64,000 bases of DNA, taken from assembly GCF_036108815.1 (NCBI RefSeq), contig NZ_CP107985.1, positions 3,472,001 through 3,536,000 of the forward strand, given 5' to 3'. Of this stretch, positions 9,441 to 18,579 are shown piece after piece (the first letter of the stretch is position 1; every line of letters starts with the position of its first letter). The notes beneath the pieces are model-generated. The model was not told the origin of the DNA and did not search any database. It worked only from the letters and a program-made list of their open reading frames with translations. The stretch is from Streptomyces sp. NBC_00353 (GTDB lineage Bacteria; Actinomycetota; Actinomycetes; Streptomycetales; Streptomycetaceae). The translations under genes were made by a program, and so were the position numbers.

Positions 9441-10372
9441 CGACCGAACCGTTGCCCGTGCAGAACGAAGCGGGCGTGACCAAGACCCCGCGCGCCCTGG
9501 CCCGGGCCCGCAAGCGCCAGTCACTGGCCCGCTTCTGGCGGGAGTACCGGACACACCGGGGCGGCCTGTGGGGGCTGGCCGGGCTCATCCTGATCGCACT
9601 GATCGCGGTGTTCGCGCCCACGCTGGCCGGCGCCGACTCGCAGAGCGTCACCGACGCACCGGGGGGCGCGCTCGAATCGCCCAGCGGTGAATTTCCGCTC
9701 GGTACCGACCAGTTCGGACGCAGCGTCCTGGCACTGCTGGTATGGGGCGCCCGCGTCTCGCTCACGGTGGGACTGCTCGCCGCGTTCCTGTGCGTGGCGA
9801 TCGGCACGGTCGTCGGAATCGTCGCGGGCCACTTCCACGGCTGGTACTCGACGGTGCTGATGCGCGTCACCGACTGGTTCCTGGTGATGCCGACCCTCGT
9901 TCTCGCGATCGCGCTCGCCACGGTGATGGACCGCTCCATCTGGACGGTCATCCTCGCCATCGGCGTGACGACCTGGCCGACCACGGCCCGTCTGGTCCGC
10001 GCCCAGACGCTCGCCGTGGAGTCCCGTCCCTACATCGAGCGCGCCCGCGCCCTGGGCGGCGGCCACGGGCACATCATGGCCCGCCACGTCCTGCCGAACG
10101 TGATGCCGCTGGTGCTCGCGCAGACCACGCTCGTGATCTCCAGCGCGATTCTCACAGAGGCCACGCTCGCCTTCCTCGGCCTCGGCGACCCGACCATCAC
10201 CTCCTGGGGCGGCATGCTTCAGGACGCGCGCGAGGCGGGCGCCGTGAGCGCCGGCGACTGGTGGTACCTGGCACCGCCCGGCATCGCCATCGCCCTGGTG
10301 GCGCTGTCGTTCACACTGTGCGGGCGTGCCATCGAGTCCGTCCTCAATCCCAAGCTGGGGGTGGCCCGTTGA
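9437..10372 (+). CDS. ABC importer permease, DppC/OppC type
   Basis: Second permease subunit, 311 residues. It has a cytoplasmic N-terminal tail, a first helix near residues 45-65, the GTDQFGRSVLALLVWGAR segment typical of DppC, and the EAA-like loop containing ERARALGGGHGHIMARHVLP, which docks on the ATPase. It overlaps the preceding gene by four bases and the following TTG start by four bases, so the permease and ATPase genes form one coupled unit. Confidence 0.92.
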   Translation: MTTEPLPVQNEAGVTKTPRALARARKRQSLARFWREYRTHRGGLWGLAGLILIALIAVFAPTLAGADSQSVTDAPGGALESPSGEFPLGTDQFGRSVLALLVWGARVSLTVGLLAAFLCVAIGTVVGIVAGHFHGWYSTVLMRVTDWFLVMPTLVLAIALATVMDRSIWTVILAIGVTTWPTTARLVRAQTLAVESRPYIERARALGGGHGHIMARHVLPNVMPLVLAQTTLVISSAILTEATLAFLGLGDPTITSWGGMLQDAREAGAVSAGDWWYLAPPGIAIALVALSFTLCGRAIESVLNPKLGVAR

Positions 10373-11397
10373 GTACACCGAGCACACAGAGGAGCCCCCT
10401 GCTGGAGGTGCGCGACCTCTCGGTGACGTACGCCGGCGGAGCGCAGGCGGTCCGGGGCGTGAACCTCACCGTCGACGCGGGCCGGAAGCTCGGCATCGCC
10501 GGTGAGTCCGGGTGCGGCAAGTCGACGCTCGCGCTCGCGCTGCTGCGGCTGCTGCCCGCCCGGACGAAGGTCACCGGCGAGATCCTGCTGAACGGCGAGG
10601 ACGTCCTCGCCATGAAGTGGGGCCAGGTCAGGGCCGTGCGCTGGGCGGGTGCCTCGATCGTCTTCCAGGGGGCCATGCACTCGCTCAACGCCGTGCACCG
10701 CATCGGTGACCAGATCGCCGAGCCGATCCTGCTGCACAAGAAGGCGACACCGGCCGGCGCGAAGAAGAAGGCCGGTGAACTCCTTGAGCACGTGGGGCTG
10801 CCGGCCGCGCGCGCGAACGCGTATCCGCACGAGCTCTCCGGCGGTCAGCGGCAGCGCGTGATGATCGCGATGGCGCTGGCCTGCGACCCGGACCTGATCA
10901 TCGCGGACGAGCCGACGACGGCTCTCGATGTGATGATCCAGGCTCAGATCCTGCGGCTGATCGAGCAGCTGGTGTCCCAGCAGGACCTCGGTCTGATCAT
11001 GATCAGCCACGACCTGGCGGTGCTCTCGGACACCTGTGACCGGCTCGCGGTGATGTACGCGGGCCGGGTCGTGGAGGAGGGCCCCTCCGCCGCGGTCTTC
11101 GAGGACGCCCAACACCCCTACAGCAAGGCCCTGTCGGGCGCCTTCCCGCGGATCGGCGACCGGTCCTCCCGGTTCGCGCCCCGCGGGCTGCCCGGTGACC
11201 CGCCGGACCCGTCGGCGCTGCCGGCCGGCTGCACGTTCCATCCGCGCTGTCCGGTGGCACTGGACTCCTGCACCACACAGGACCAGGAGCTGCGGGACGC
11301 CGGCGCGGCGCGGCGGGCGGCCTGCGTGCTGGTGGAGCCGGGGGCGGCCGACGCCTCGCTCCGGCAGGGCGCCGAGGAAGCAAGGAGCACATCATGA
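10369..11397 (+). CDS. ABC importer ATPase, DppD/OppD type
   Basis: ATP-hydrolysing subunit of the importer, 342 residues. Walker A is GESGCGKST, the signature is LSGGQRQR, and Walker B is LIIADEPTTALD. The C-terminal oligopeptide-transporter domain includes CTFHPRCPVALDSC, the cysteine-rich segment that in some homologues holds an iron-sulfur cluster. The frame is open far upstream inside the permease gene; the TTG at 10369, overlapping the permease stop, is chosen because the ABC fold begins about 12 residues later. The ATGA overlap at the 3' end couples it to the second ATPase. Confidence 0.9.
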   Translation: MSTPSTQRSPLLEVRDLSVTYAGGAQAVRGVNLTVDAGRKLGIAGESGCGKSTLALALLRLLPARTKVTGEILLNGEDVLAMKWGQVRAVRWAGASIVFQGAMHSLNAVHRIGDQIAEPILLHKKATPAGAKKKAGELLEHVGLPAARANAYPHELSGGQRQRVMIAMALACDPDLIIADEPTTALDVMIQAQILRLIEQLVSQQDLGLIMISHDLAVLSDTCDRLAVMYAGRVVEEGPSAAVFEDAQHPYSKALSGAFPRIGDRSSRFAPRGLPGDPPDPSALPAGCTFHPRCPVALDSCTTQDQELRDAGAARRAACVLVEPGAADASLRQGAEEARSTS

Positions 11398-12389
11398 CCA
11401 CCACCACTCCTCTGCTCAGCGCAGAGGGACTGAAGGTCACCTTCCCCGGCCGGCGCGGTGCGGCCACGGCTCGCGCGGTGGACGGCGTCGACCTGGACAT
11501 CCGGCCCGGCGAGATCGTCGCACTGGTCGGCGAGTCCGGGTGCGGGAAGACGACGCTGGCCCGCTCCCTGCTGGGGCTGGTGCCCCCGACGTCCGGGGCG
11601 GTCACCTTCGACGGCAAGCCGCTCGACTATGCGGGCCGCGCGCTTAAGGCGTACCGCAAGCGGGTGCAGCTGGTTCTCCAGGACCCCAGTGGTTCGCTCA
11701 ACCCGCGGCACACGGTGTACGAGGCGGTGGCGGAGGGCCTACGGATCCACGGGTACGCCGGTGACGAACGGGCCGCCGTCGCGGAGGCCCTGTCGCGGGC
11801 CGGGCTGCGGCCCCCCGAGCGGTTCTTCCTGCGCTACCCGCACGAGCTGTCGGGCGGCCAGCGTCAGCGCGTTGTGATCGCGGGCGCCCTCGTCCTGGAA
11901 CCGGAACTCATCGTGGCCGACGAGCCGGTGGCCTCGTTGGACGCGTCGGTGCGCGGCGAGATCCTGGCCCTGCTGCTGCGGCTGAGGGACGAACTGGGCC
12001 TGTCGGCCCTGGTGGTCACGCACGACCTCGGTCTGGCGTGGAACATCGCCGACCGGGTCGCGGTGATGTATCTCGGCCGGATCGTCGAGACGGGCGAGGT
12101 CGAGCAGATCCTGACGGCCCCGCAGCATCCCTACACCCAGGCACTGCTGTCGGTGCTGCCGGAGGCCGAGGGCGATCCGGTGATCCTCACGGGTGAACCG
12201 CCGGACCCGTCGAAGGTGCCGTCCGGATGCCGCTTCCACGCGCGTTGCCAGATCCTCGCCTCGGGCGAGGCGGAGCAGGCAGGAGTGGCGGACGCGTGCC
12301 GTACGAAGGATCTTCCGGTGCTCGCCGGGGGCGGGGAGACACAGGTGGCGTGCCACTGGGCGAACGCGGTGGTGGGCGCGCAGTCGTAG
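11394..12389 (+). CDS. ABC importer ATPase, DppF/OppF type
   Basis: Second ATPase of the importer, 331 residues. Walker A is GESGCGKTT, the signature LSGGQRQR, and Walker B LIVADEPVASLD. The C-terminal segment has the cysteine pair in CRFHARC, like its partner. The two ATPases are expected to act as a heterodimer under the two permeases. It is the last gene of the cluster; a short hairpin follows and the next gene is convergent. Confidence 0.9.
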   Translation: MTTTTPLLSAEGLKVTFPGRRGAATARAVDGVDLDIRPGEIVALVGESGCGKTTLARSLLGLVPPTSGAVTFDGKPLDYAGRALKAYRKRVQLVLQDPSGSLNPRHTVYEAVAEGLRIHGYAGDERAAVAEALSRAGLRPPERFFLRYPHELSGGQRQRVVIAGALVLEPELIVADEPVASLDASVRGEILALLLRLRDELGLSALVVTHDLGLAWNIADRVAVMYLGRIVETGEVEQILTAPQHPYTQALLSVLPEAEGDPVILTGEPPDPSKVPSGCRFHARCQILASGEAEQAGVADACRTKDLPVLAGGGETQVACHWANAVVGAQS

Positions 12390-12402
12390 GGCGGTGGCCC
12401 TC

Positions 12403-12428
12403 CGGTCGGCCGGGCGTCCGGCCGACCG
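12403..12428. terminator. Terminator between ABC cluster and marR gene
   Basis: An 11-bp perfect stem (CGGTCGGCCGG and its complement) with a GCGT loop lies between the convergent ATPase and MarR genes, so it could serve both directions. Confidence 0.65.
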
Positions 12429-12471
12429 CTCCGGGTCGGACGCGGCCCCGTCCCGGTCGATGCCTCAGTGC

Positions 12472-13068
12472 TCAGATACTGACTGTCGGCGGCTTTTCGA
12501 CCCGGGCCGGCCGCCCGGCCACCCCGGTGGCCGTCCCGGGGTCGGGCGGTGTCCGTTCCGCCGTCTCCAGGGAGCGTTCCAGCTTGCCGAGGAGCCGGCC
12601 CAGTTGACGTCGCTCGGCCCCCGTCAGCTCCGCCAGCATCCGCTCCTCGTTGGCGAAGTGCGCGACCGCGACCACATCGGCGATCTCGATCCCCCGGTCG
12701 GTGAGCCGCGCGTACACGACCCTGCGGTCGCCGGGATCGCGCTCCCGGGTCACCAGACCGGCCTTCTCCAGCCGGTCCAGACGCAGCGTGATGCCGCCGG
12801 TGGTGACCAGGGATATGTGGGCGAGTTCACCGGCGGTCCGTCGGTAGGGCGGTCCTGACCTGCGCAGAGCAGCGAGCACATCGAAGGCCGCCATGTTCAG
12901 GTCGAAGCAGTCGAAGAGGTCGGACAGCAGCCCCTGGTAGCGCAGGAAGCTGCGGTGCAGCCGGCCGAGCACCTCCATCGGGGAGGCGTCGAGACTCGGC
13001 AGCTCCCGCTTCCACTGCTCCAGAATGAGGTCGACCGCGTCGGGGCTGCTGGAAGCTCTACGAGTCAT
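12472..13068 (-). CDS. MarR-family transcriptional regulator
   Basis: Winged-helix regulator of 198 residues. The recognition region around AGELAHISLVTTGGITLRLD and the wing LVTRERDPGDRRVVYARLTD are clear MarR features. The ATG at 13066-13068 is chosen because homology-like sequence starts there; no good ribosome binding site precedes it, and a TTG at 13158 also opens the frame, so the start is uncertain and the message might be leaderless. It is divergent from the molybdenum hydroxylase operon. MarR proteins in this arrangement usually repress the neighbouring catabolic genes and respond to the substrate. An AT-rich island in the shared promoter region recurs before the MFS gene and is a likely operator. 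Confidence 0.88.
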   Translation of the reverse strand: MTRRASSSPDAVDLILEQWKRELPSLDASPMEVLGRLHRSFLRYQGLLSDLFDCFDLNMAAFDVLAALRRSGPPYRRTAGELAHISLVTTGGITLRLDRLEKAGLVTRERDPGDRRVVYARLTDRGIEIADVVAVAHFANEERMLAELTGAERRQLGRLLGKLERSLETAERTPPDPGTATGVAGRPARVEKPPTVSI

Positions 13069-13194
13069 GTGCGGTGGGAGGACGGCGCCGGCGCCGGGAC
13101 CCCGCGCCTCCTTCCGGGAATGGAGCGTGCGGTGCGGTAGTGACCGCCCACGATACAACCGGCACCCGGAGCCGGACCCTTGTGGTGGCTATCT

Positions 13195-13240
13195 CCAAGT
13201 GCTAGAAATCTCAGCATTAGCTGTTTCAGTTCTTAGATAA
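13195..13240. promoter_or_regulatory. Putative MarR operator/promoter of hydroxylase operon
   Basis: An AT-rich island in the marR-hydroxylase gap contains AAGTGCTAG (13197-13205), an inverted repeat CAGC-ATTA-GCTG (13212-13223) and a TTCTTAGATAA stretch. AAGTGCTTAG, almost the same sequence, occurs before the MFS gene at 17062-17071. The shared motif suggests common control by the MarR protein. Inference from repeats only. Confidence 0.45.
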
Positions 13241-13297
13241 CTCTCCGTGGTGACATCGGTGATCGACCGCTGCGCCGCTCCAGGAGGCACGGTCCGC

Positions 13298-14119
13298 ATG
13301 CTCCTGCTCCCCACCGGGATGGTGGCGCCCACCCAGCGCACCATCCCCGACTTCGTCCTGGAACGTCCCGTGACGGCGGCCGAGGCCGTGGCGGCGGGGG
13401 CAACCCGCGGTGCGGTCTATGCGCAGGGCTGCAGCGATCTCTTCGCACAGTTCCGCGAGGGTCTCGACTGCCGGACCCTCGTGTCGCTGGAGCGCGTACC
13501 CGAGCTCGGCGCGGTCGAGTGGGACGGCTCGACGCTGGAGATCGGCGCCGGGGTCGATCATCATGCCGGCTCGCACGACGCCCGGGTGCGGGCCGCCCTG
13601 CCGGGTCTGGCCGCGGGCTGGGGCAGCATCGCCACCCAGCGGATCCGGCGGCGGGCCACCCTCGGCGGGAATCTGATGGCGCGACGTACCCGGTACGAGA
13701 TGTCGGTGATGCTGGGCGCGCTCGACGCGGAGCTGGACTTCCTGACATTCGACGGGACGGTCACCGTCTCGCCGGCCGCACTGTGGGACCGGGCGGAGCC
13801 GCCGGGCGGTCTGCTGCGGGCGGTCAGGATCACGGACGTACGTCAGGTGTGGTTCGGGTACGAGCGCTCGATGCGCCCGCTGATGACGGTGGCCGCAGCG
13901 GTCCGTGCGGGGACGGTCACGATGGCGGTGGGCTCCGAGTACACCCGTCCGTACACCGTCGGCGCCCCGCTGGGCACCGACCCCACCGAGATCGCGGCCG
14001 CACTGCCCGAGGCGATCGGCGACGCGGCCGGGAGCGCCCGCTACCGGCGCCATGTCGCCGCGGTACTCCTCGGACGGCTGCTGGAACGACGCACCACCGG
14101 AGAGGGAACACCCCGATGA
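13298..14119 (+). CDS. Mo-hydroxylase FAD-binding subunit (CoxM/XdhB type)
   Basis: Medium subunit of a xanthine dehydrogenase-family enzyme, 273 residues. It passes electrons from the 2Fe-2S subunit to FAD. The FAD contact motifs are modified: AQGCSDLF stands where AGGTDL is usual, and TLGGNLMA is the second loop. The frame is open from a GTG at 13247, but GGAGG at 13283-13287 lies 10 bases before the ATG at 13298, which is preferred. It is the first gene of a coupled FAD, 2Fe-2S, Mo operon, the same order as coxMSL, and overlaps the next ATG by four bases. The divergent FAD motifs do not suggest loss of function. Confidence 0.87.
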   Translation: MLLLPTGMVAPTQRTIPDFVLERPVTAAEAVAAGATRGAVYAQGCSDLFAQFREGLDCRTLVSLERVPELGAVEWDGSTLEIGAGVDHHAGSHDARVRAALPGLAAGWGSIATQRIRRRATLGGNLMARRTRYEMSVMLGALDAELDFLTFDGTVTVSPAALWDRAEPPGGLLRAVRITDVRQVWFGYERSMRPLMTVAAAVRAGTVTMAVGSEYTRPYTVGAPLGTDPTEIAAALPEAIGDAAGSARYRRHVAAVLLGRLLERRTTGEGTPR

Positions 14120-14649
14120 ACAGCGACATGACCAGCGACATGGGCACCCGACTCACGATCGACTTCGCCGTCGACGGCCGGCCGCGCACCGAGCGGATCG
14201 CACCCAACACCGTTCTGCTCGACCTGCTCCGCGACCGCTACGGCATGACCGGTGTCAAGGCGTCCTGCGAGCGCGGCGTCTGCGGCGCCTGCACCACGCT
14301 GATCGACGGGACCCCCTCCGCCTCCTGCAGCGTCTTCGCGTTCAGCGTCGACGGCCGTGCGGTGGAGACCGTCGCGGGACAGGCCACGGGCGGGGAACTG
14401 AGTCCGGTGCAGCGCGCCTTCGCGGAGTGCGGGGGCTTCCAGTGCGGCTACTGCACCCCCGGCATGATCATGCTGACCACCGCCCTGCTGAGGGAGGACC
14501 CGGAGCCGGACGACGAGACGATCCGTTCCTGGATCTCCTCCAATGTGTGCCGCTGCACCGGCTATCAGATGATCATCGACTCGGTACGCAGGGCGGCCGA
14601 GCTGTCCCGTGACGACGAGCCGGCCCGTGACACCGAGGACGCCCGATGA
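14116..14649 (+). CDS. Mo-hydroxylase 2Fe-2S subunit (CoxS type)
   Basis: Small subunit of 177 residues carrying two 2Fe-2S clusters. The plant-ferredoxin-like cluster ligands are in CERGVCGACT plus the Cys in SASCSV. The second cluster uses CGYCTPGM and NVCRCTGY. These are the standard signatures of the family. The ATG overlaps the preceding stop (ATGA), with GAGGG upstream, and the gene itself overlaps the large subunit. Three closely spaced in-frame ATGs occur at the start (MNSDMTSDM); the first is kept because of the overlap. Confidence 0.93.
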   Translation: MNSDMTSDMGTRLTIDFAVDGRPRTERIAPNTVLLDLLRDRYGMTGVKASCERGVCGACTTLIDGTPSASCSVFAFSVDGRAVETVAGQATGGELSPVQRAFAECGGFQCGYCTPGMIMLTTALLREDPEPDDETIRSWISSNVCRCTGYQMIIDSVRRAAELSRDDEPARDTEDAR

Positions 14650-16946
14650 CCGGATCCCGCATCGGAACCCGCGACCGCCGCACCGACGCGACCCTCAAGG
14701 TCACCGGCGCCGCGCAGTACACCGCCGACATCCGGCTCCCCGGCATGCTGCACGCCAAGGTGCTCCGCAGCCCGCACGCCCACGCCCGCCTGGTGTCGGT
14801 CGACAGCGCCAAGGCCCGCGCGCTGCCGGGCGTGCACGCCGTACTGACCCGCGACGAGCTCGACGGACTCGACCCCACCTACGGCTACTTCATCAAGGAC
14901 CAGCCGGTCGTCGCCCTGGACCGGGTGCGGTACGCGGGCGATGTGGTGGCGGCCGTCGCCGCCGAGTCAGAGGCGGTGGCGCTGCACGCGCTGGAGCTGA
15001 TCGAGGTGGTGTACGAGCCGCTGCCGGCCGTCCCCGACATCGAGGCCGCTCTCGCACCCGACGCCCCTGAGCTGTTCGAACAGGCTCCGCCCGGCATCGT
15101 CCCTCCCTATGGGACAGGGGCCTCCGGTCAGCTCCGGCCGCGGCCCAACGTCTGTTACGAGTTCCGGTACGAGACCGGCCCGGACTCCGTCTGGGACGAC
15201 TGCGACCACATCTTCGAGGACTCCTTCACCTTCTCCCGGATGAATCACTTCCATCTGGAGCCGTTCGTGACGGTCGCGGATGTGCGCGGCGAGGAGATCG
15301 AGATCTGGGCCTCGACCCAGAACCCGTTCCCGCTGCGCAAGGAGCTGGCACGGGTGCTGCGCACCCCGGAGAGCCGGATCCATATCCATGTGCCGTATGT
15401 GGGCGGCGGGTTCGGCTCGAAGCACAACTGCAAGACCGAGCCGATCGCCATCCTGCTGTCGCGGGCGGCCGGCCGGCCGGTGCGCTACTGCCTGACGACG
15501 GAGGAAGGTTTCCTCACGCTCAGCCAGCACGCCGCCGTCCTGAAGGTGAGGACGGGCGTCATGGCGGACGGGACGTTCGTCGCGCGCGAGAGCGAGGTGC
15601 TGCTGGACGCGGGAGCGTACTCCGACGGCAGCCCGCTGGTCGCGGAGAAGGCCTGCTACCGGATGCCGGGGCCGTACCGCTGGCAGCACATCCGTTCCTC
15701 CTCGTCGTGCGTGATGACGACGACCACACCGGCGGGTCCGTTCCGCGGCTTCGGGGCGACGCAGGCCACCTGGGCGTCCGAGAGCCAGGTCGACATGATC
15801 GCCGAGCGGCTCGGGATGGACCCGTACGAGCTGCGCATGAAGAACCTCAAGCAGCTCGGGGAGCCGTTCGTGCCGGGCGAGAGCGGGATCGACAGCGATC
15901 TCGCCGAAGGCCTGGACGCGGTCGCCGATGCGCTCGGCTATCAGGGGCGCGAGCGCGTACCCCATCGCGGTATGGGGCTGGCCATCGGTTTCAAGGACGG
16001 CGGAGGGGTGAACAAGCCCGCGCAGGCCCGGGTGAAGATCACGGCCACCGGCTCGGTCTACGTCAGCTCCGGCACTGTCGAGATCGGCCAGGGCGCCTCC
16101 ACCTCGCTCTGCCAGGTCGCAGCCGAGGTGCTCGGCACGGATCTGGAGCGGGTGCGATACGCACCGGTCGACACCGATGTCACTCCTTACGACCAGGGCA
16201 CCAACGCCTCGTCCGGGATGACGGTGATGGGCACCGCGGTACTCAGGGCGGCCCAGGACGCCAGGTCGAAGGTGCTCGCTTTCGCAGCCGAGCAGCTCCG
16301 CTGCGATCCGGCCGAACTGACCCTGCAGGATTGGACGGTACGCCGCGGGGAAGACGCACCGGTTCCGCTGCCGGGCCTGGTGGCGAGGGTCTTCGGCGGT
16401 ACGGGGTACGAGTTCCACGGCGAGGGCTTCTTCAAGGCGCCGCTCTCCTCCGACGCCCCGCTGGAGTCCCCCTGCCTCTTCTGGGAGATCGGCTGGGCGG
16501 GCGCGGAGGTCGAGGTCGACCCGGACACCGGAAAAGTGACGGTCCTGCAGCTGGTGGCGAGCGGCGATGTCGGCCGGGCCGTCAACAAGCTGCTCTGCCG
16601 TGGTCAGGACGAGGGCGCTGCCGTGATGGGGCTGGCGCAGGCGATGTTCGAGGAGATGCGGTACGAGGACGGCGCACTGCTCAACGGTGAGGCGCTGGAC
16701 TACCGGGTGCCCATGGCCGAGGACCTCCCCGAGCGTTTCGTGTCGATCACCCAGGAGCAGGGGCACGGACCCGGCCCGTTCGGCGCCAAGGGGGCCGGCG
16801 AGGGCGCGATGGTCCCGGTCGCGGCGGCCATCGCCAATGCGGTGCAGGACGCCACCGGTGCGCGGGTGACCACCCTGCCGCTCTCCCCCGAGCGGGTCTT
16901 CGACGCGCTGCAGGCACTGCCGCGGGAGCGCACACAGCTGCGCTGA
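14646..16946 (+). CDS. Mo-hydroxylase molybdopterin subunit (XDH family)
   Basis: Catalytic large subunit, 766 residues, close to the family norm. It should hydroxylate an aromatic N-heterocycle, purine or aldehyde at a molybdopterin centre. The cofactor loops PYVGGGFGSK and PFRGFGATQ and the catalytic glutamate region GAKGAGEGAM are visible. The Arg-Gly loop lacks the cysteine of CO dehydrogenase (AYRCSFR), which excludes form I CODH. The substrate cannot be fixed from sequence. The neighbouring MarR gene and NiaP-like MFS transporter suggest uptake and oxidation of a small aromatic acid such as a nicotinate-like compound; this is inference. No maturation gene (xdhC) is in the cluster. Confidence 0.9.
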   Translation: MTGSRIGTRDRRTDATLKVTGAAQYTADIRLPGMLHAKVLRSPHAHARLVSVDSAKARALPGVHAVLTRDELDGLDPTYGYFIKDQPVVALDRVRYAGDVVAAVAAESEAVALHALELIEVVYEPLPAVPDIEAALAPDAPELFEQAPPGIVPPYGTGASGQLRPRPNVCYEFRYETGPDSVWDDCDHIFEDSFTFSRMNHFHLEPFVTVADVRGEEIEIWASTQNPFPLRKELARVLRTPESRIHIHVPYVGGGFGSKHNCKTEPIAILLSRAAGRPVRYCLTTEEGFLTLSQHAAVLKVRTGVMADGTFVARESEVLLDAGAYSDGSPLVAEKACYRMPGPYRWQHIRSSSSCVMTTTTPAGPFRGFGATQATWASESQVDMIAERLGMDPYELRMKNLKQLGEPFVPGESGIDSDLAEGLDAVADALGYQGRERVPHRGMGLAIGFKDGGGVNKPAQARVKITATGSVYVSSGTVEIGQGASTSLCQVAAEVLGTDLERVRYAPVDTDVTPYDQGTNASSGMTVMGTAVLRAAQDARSKVLAFAAEQLRCDPAELTLQDWTVRRGEDAPVPLPGLVARVFGGTGYEFHGEGFFKAPLSSDAPLESPCLFWEIGWAGAEVEVDPDTGKVTVLQLVASGDVGRAVNKLLCRGQDEGAAVMGLAQAMFEEMRYEDGALLNGEALDYRVPMAEDLPERFVSITQEQGHGPGPFGAKGAGEGAMVPVAAAIANAVQDATGARVTTLPLSPERVFDALQALPRERTQLR

Positions 16947-17055
16947 CCCGCACCGCCCCAACCGGCCCATGGCTCATCCGCCATAGGTCGGTGAGTCATG
17001 CCCGTGCCTCGCTCACCATCAAAATGCCTGTTCAGGCGGGGTTCACTTCGTTATG

Positions 17056-17104
17056 AAATTTAAGTGCTTAGTTGTTGACCCCTAAGACACTTCTTTCTAA
17101 GGTC
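17056..17104 (+). promoter_or_regulatory. AT-rich promoter/operator before MFS gene
   Basis: This very AT-rich patch in a GC-rich genome contains TAAGTGCTTA (17061-17070, an imperfect palindrome), CTAAGACACTTC and TTTCTAAGG. AAGTGCT followed by T/A-AG is shared with the divergent marR-hydroxylase promoter. A TTGACC at 17075-17080 could be a -35 box. It probably places the transporter under the same MarR regulator. Confidence 0.5.
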
Positions 17105-17136
17105 ACCGCAACTCCTCTGTTCGCGGAAGGATCCCC

Positions 17137-18501
17137 ATGTCAATCGTGGCCACCGGCCCCACCGTGAGCTCCATCTCGGCCAGGCTCGAACGCCTGCCGA
17201 GCTCTCGCTGGCACATCAAGGTCCGCACGCTCATCGGCGCCGTCACGTTCTTCGAGGCGTTCGACCAGTTGCTGACCGCCTCCGCACTGCCCGTCCTGAC
17301 CGAACAGTGGAAGCTGAGCACCGGCCAGGGCACGCTGATCGTCACCAGCGGTTCGGTCGGCATGCTGCTCGGCGCACTCGTCGCCGGCTGGCTCGGCGAC
17401 CGCATCGGCCGGGTCCGTACCGTCGCGCTCGGCGTGGCCGTGACCGCGCTGGCCAGCCTCGCCGTCGCCGTCTCGCCCGGCTTCGCCCTGTTCACCGCCT
17501 TCCGGTTCGTCCAGGGGCTCGGCATCGGCGGCGTCGTACCCGTCGCCGCCACGTACATCAACGAGATAGCGCGCGCCGACCACCGCGGCCGGTTCGTGCT
17601 GCTGTACGAGCTCATCTTCCCGGCCGGTCTGGCCTCGGCGACGCTGGTCGCCAGCTGGGTGGTGCCCAGCTTCGGCTGGCGTGTGATGTTCCTGATCGGC
17701 GCCCTGCCCGTGCTGCTGGTGGTCGTCCTGCGCCGCCAGGTTCCCGAGTCGCCACGCTGGCTGCTCTCCCGCGGCCGGGTCGAGGAGGCCGAGCAGGTCA
17801 TCGCCCGGATCGAGCAGGACGTCGAAAAGTCCATCGGCGCACAGCTGCCGGAGCCCGGCCCGGCGACAGCCGTCGAGACGGCCCGTGGCGGCCTGCGCGA
17901 CCTGTTCACCGGCCGCTATCTGCGGCGCACGGTGGTCGTCTCGGGTCTGTGGTTCGTCGCGTACTACGTCAACCACGGCATCGCGACGTGGCTGCCCTCG
18001 CTCTACACCAAGACGTTCGGCCTCGATCTGCGCACCGCGCTGAACTACTCGCTGCTGAGCAATGTGACCGGGCTCATCGGCTGTCTCCTCGTGGCCCTGA
18101 TCATCGACCGGGTGGGCCGCCGGATCTCGCTCACCATCGGGCTCGGCGGCGCGGCGGTCGCCCTGCTCTCGCTGGCCGTCTCCGGTGCCACCTCGGGCGG
18201 ACAGGTCGCGGTCTGGGCGTCGGTCGCGACGCTCTTCGTCTTCGCGACCAATGTCAGCCTGTACCTCTACACACCGGAGCTGTACCCGACCCGCAGCCGT
18301 GCGCGCGGGGCGTCGTTCGGCGGGGTGTGGAACAGGCTCGGTGTCATCCTCGGACCGATCGTGGTCGGCGCCATCATCGGCTCGGGGGGCAGCCTGACGA
18401 TGGTCTTCGCCCAGCTGGGCTGCATGGCCGTGGTGGGTGCGGTGATCGCACTGTTCGCGGTGGAGACCAAGGGGAAGACGCTGGAGGAGCTCAACTCCTG
18501 A
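17137..18501 (+). CDS. MFS metabolite:H+ symporter (NiaP-like)
   Basis: A 12-helix major facilitator protein of 454 residues. It has the loop 2-3 signature GWLGDRIGRVRT, the mid-protein PESPRWLLSRGR motif of the sugar-porter/metabolite symporter branch, and YTPELYPTRSRARG after helix 10. The opening FFEAFDQLLTASALPVL resembles niacin and aromatic-acid symporters. It lies downstream of the molybdenum hydroxylase with its own promoter and shares an operator-like motif with it, so it probably imports the hydroxylase substrate. Sugar transport is an alternative. It ends at a strong bidirectional terminator. Confidence 0.85.
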   Translation: MSIVATGPTVSSISARLERLPSSRWHIKVRTLIGAVTFFEAFDQLLTASALPVLTEQWKLSTGQGTLIVTSGSVGMLLGALVAGWLGDRIGRVRTVALGVAVTALASLAVAVSPGFALFTAFRFVQGLGIGGVVPVAATYINEIARADHRGRFVLLYELIFPAGLASATLVASWVVPSFGWRVMFLIGALPVLLVVVLRRQVPESPRWLLSRGRVEEAEQVIARIEQDVEKSIGAQLPEPGPATAVETARGGLRDLFTGRYLRRTVVVSGLWFVAYYVNHGIATWLPSLYTKTFGLDLRTALNYSLLSNVTGLIGCLLVALIIDRVGRRISLTIGLGGAAVALLSLAVSGATSGGQVAVWASVATLFVFATNVSLYLYTPELYPTRSRARGASFGGVWNRLGVILGPIVVGAIIGSGGSLTMVFAQLGCMAVVGAVIALFAVETKGKTLEELNS

Positions 18502-18515
18502 GCCGCCTCCCGATA

Positions 18516-18570
18516 CACCTACGGCTCCGGCCGGGACCGCTCTGCGCGGTCCCGGCCGGAGCCGTAGGTG
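18516..18570. terminator. Bidirectional terminator, MFS/ribF
   Basis: A perfect 25-bp stem (18516-18540 with 18546-18570) and a 5-base loop lie between the convergent MFS and ribF genes. It is among the strongest hairpins in the window. Confidence 0.9.
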
Positions 18571-18579
18571 AGAGAAGGA

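Noticed and set aside
14646..16946. Carbon monoxide dehydrogenase large subunit
   Set aside because: The order matches coxMSL, but the active-site loop is PFRGFGAT and lacks the AYRCSFR cysteine.
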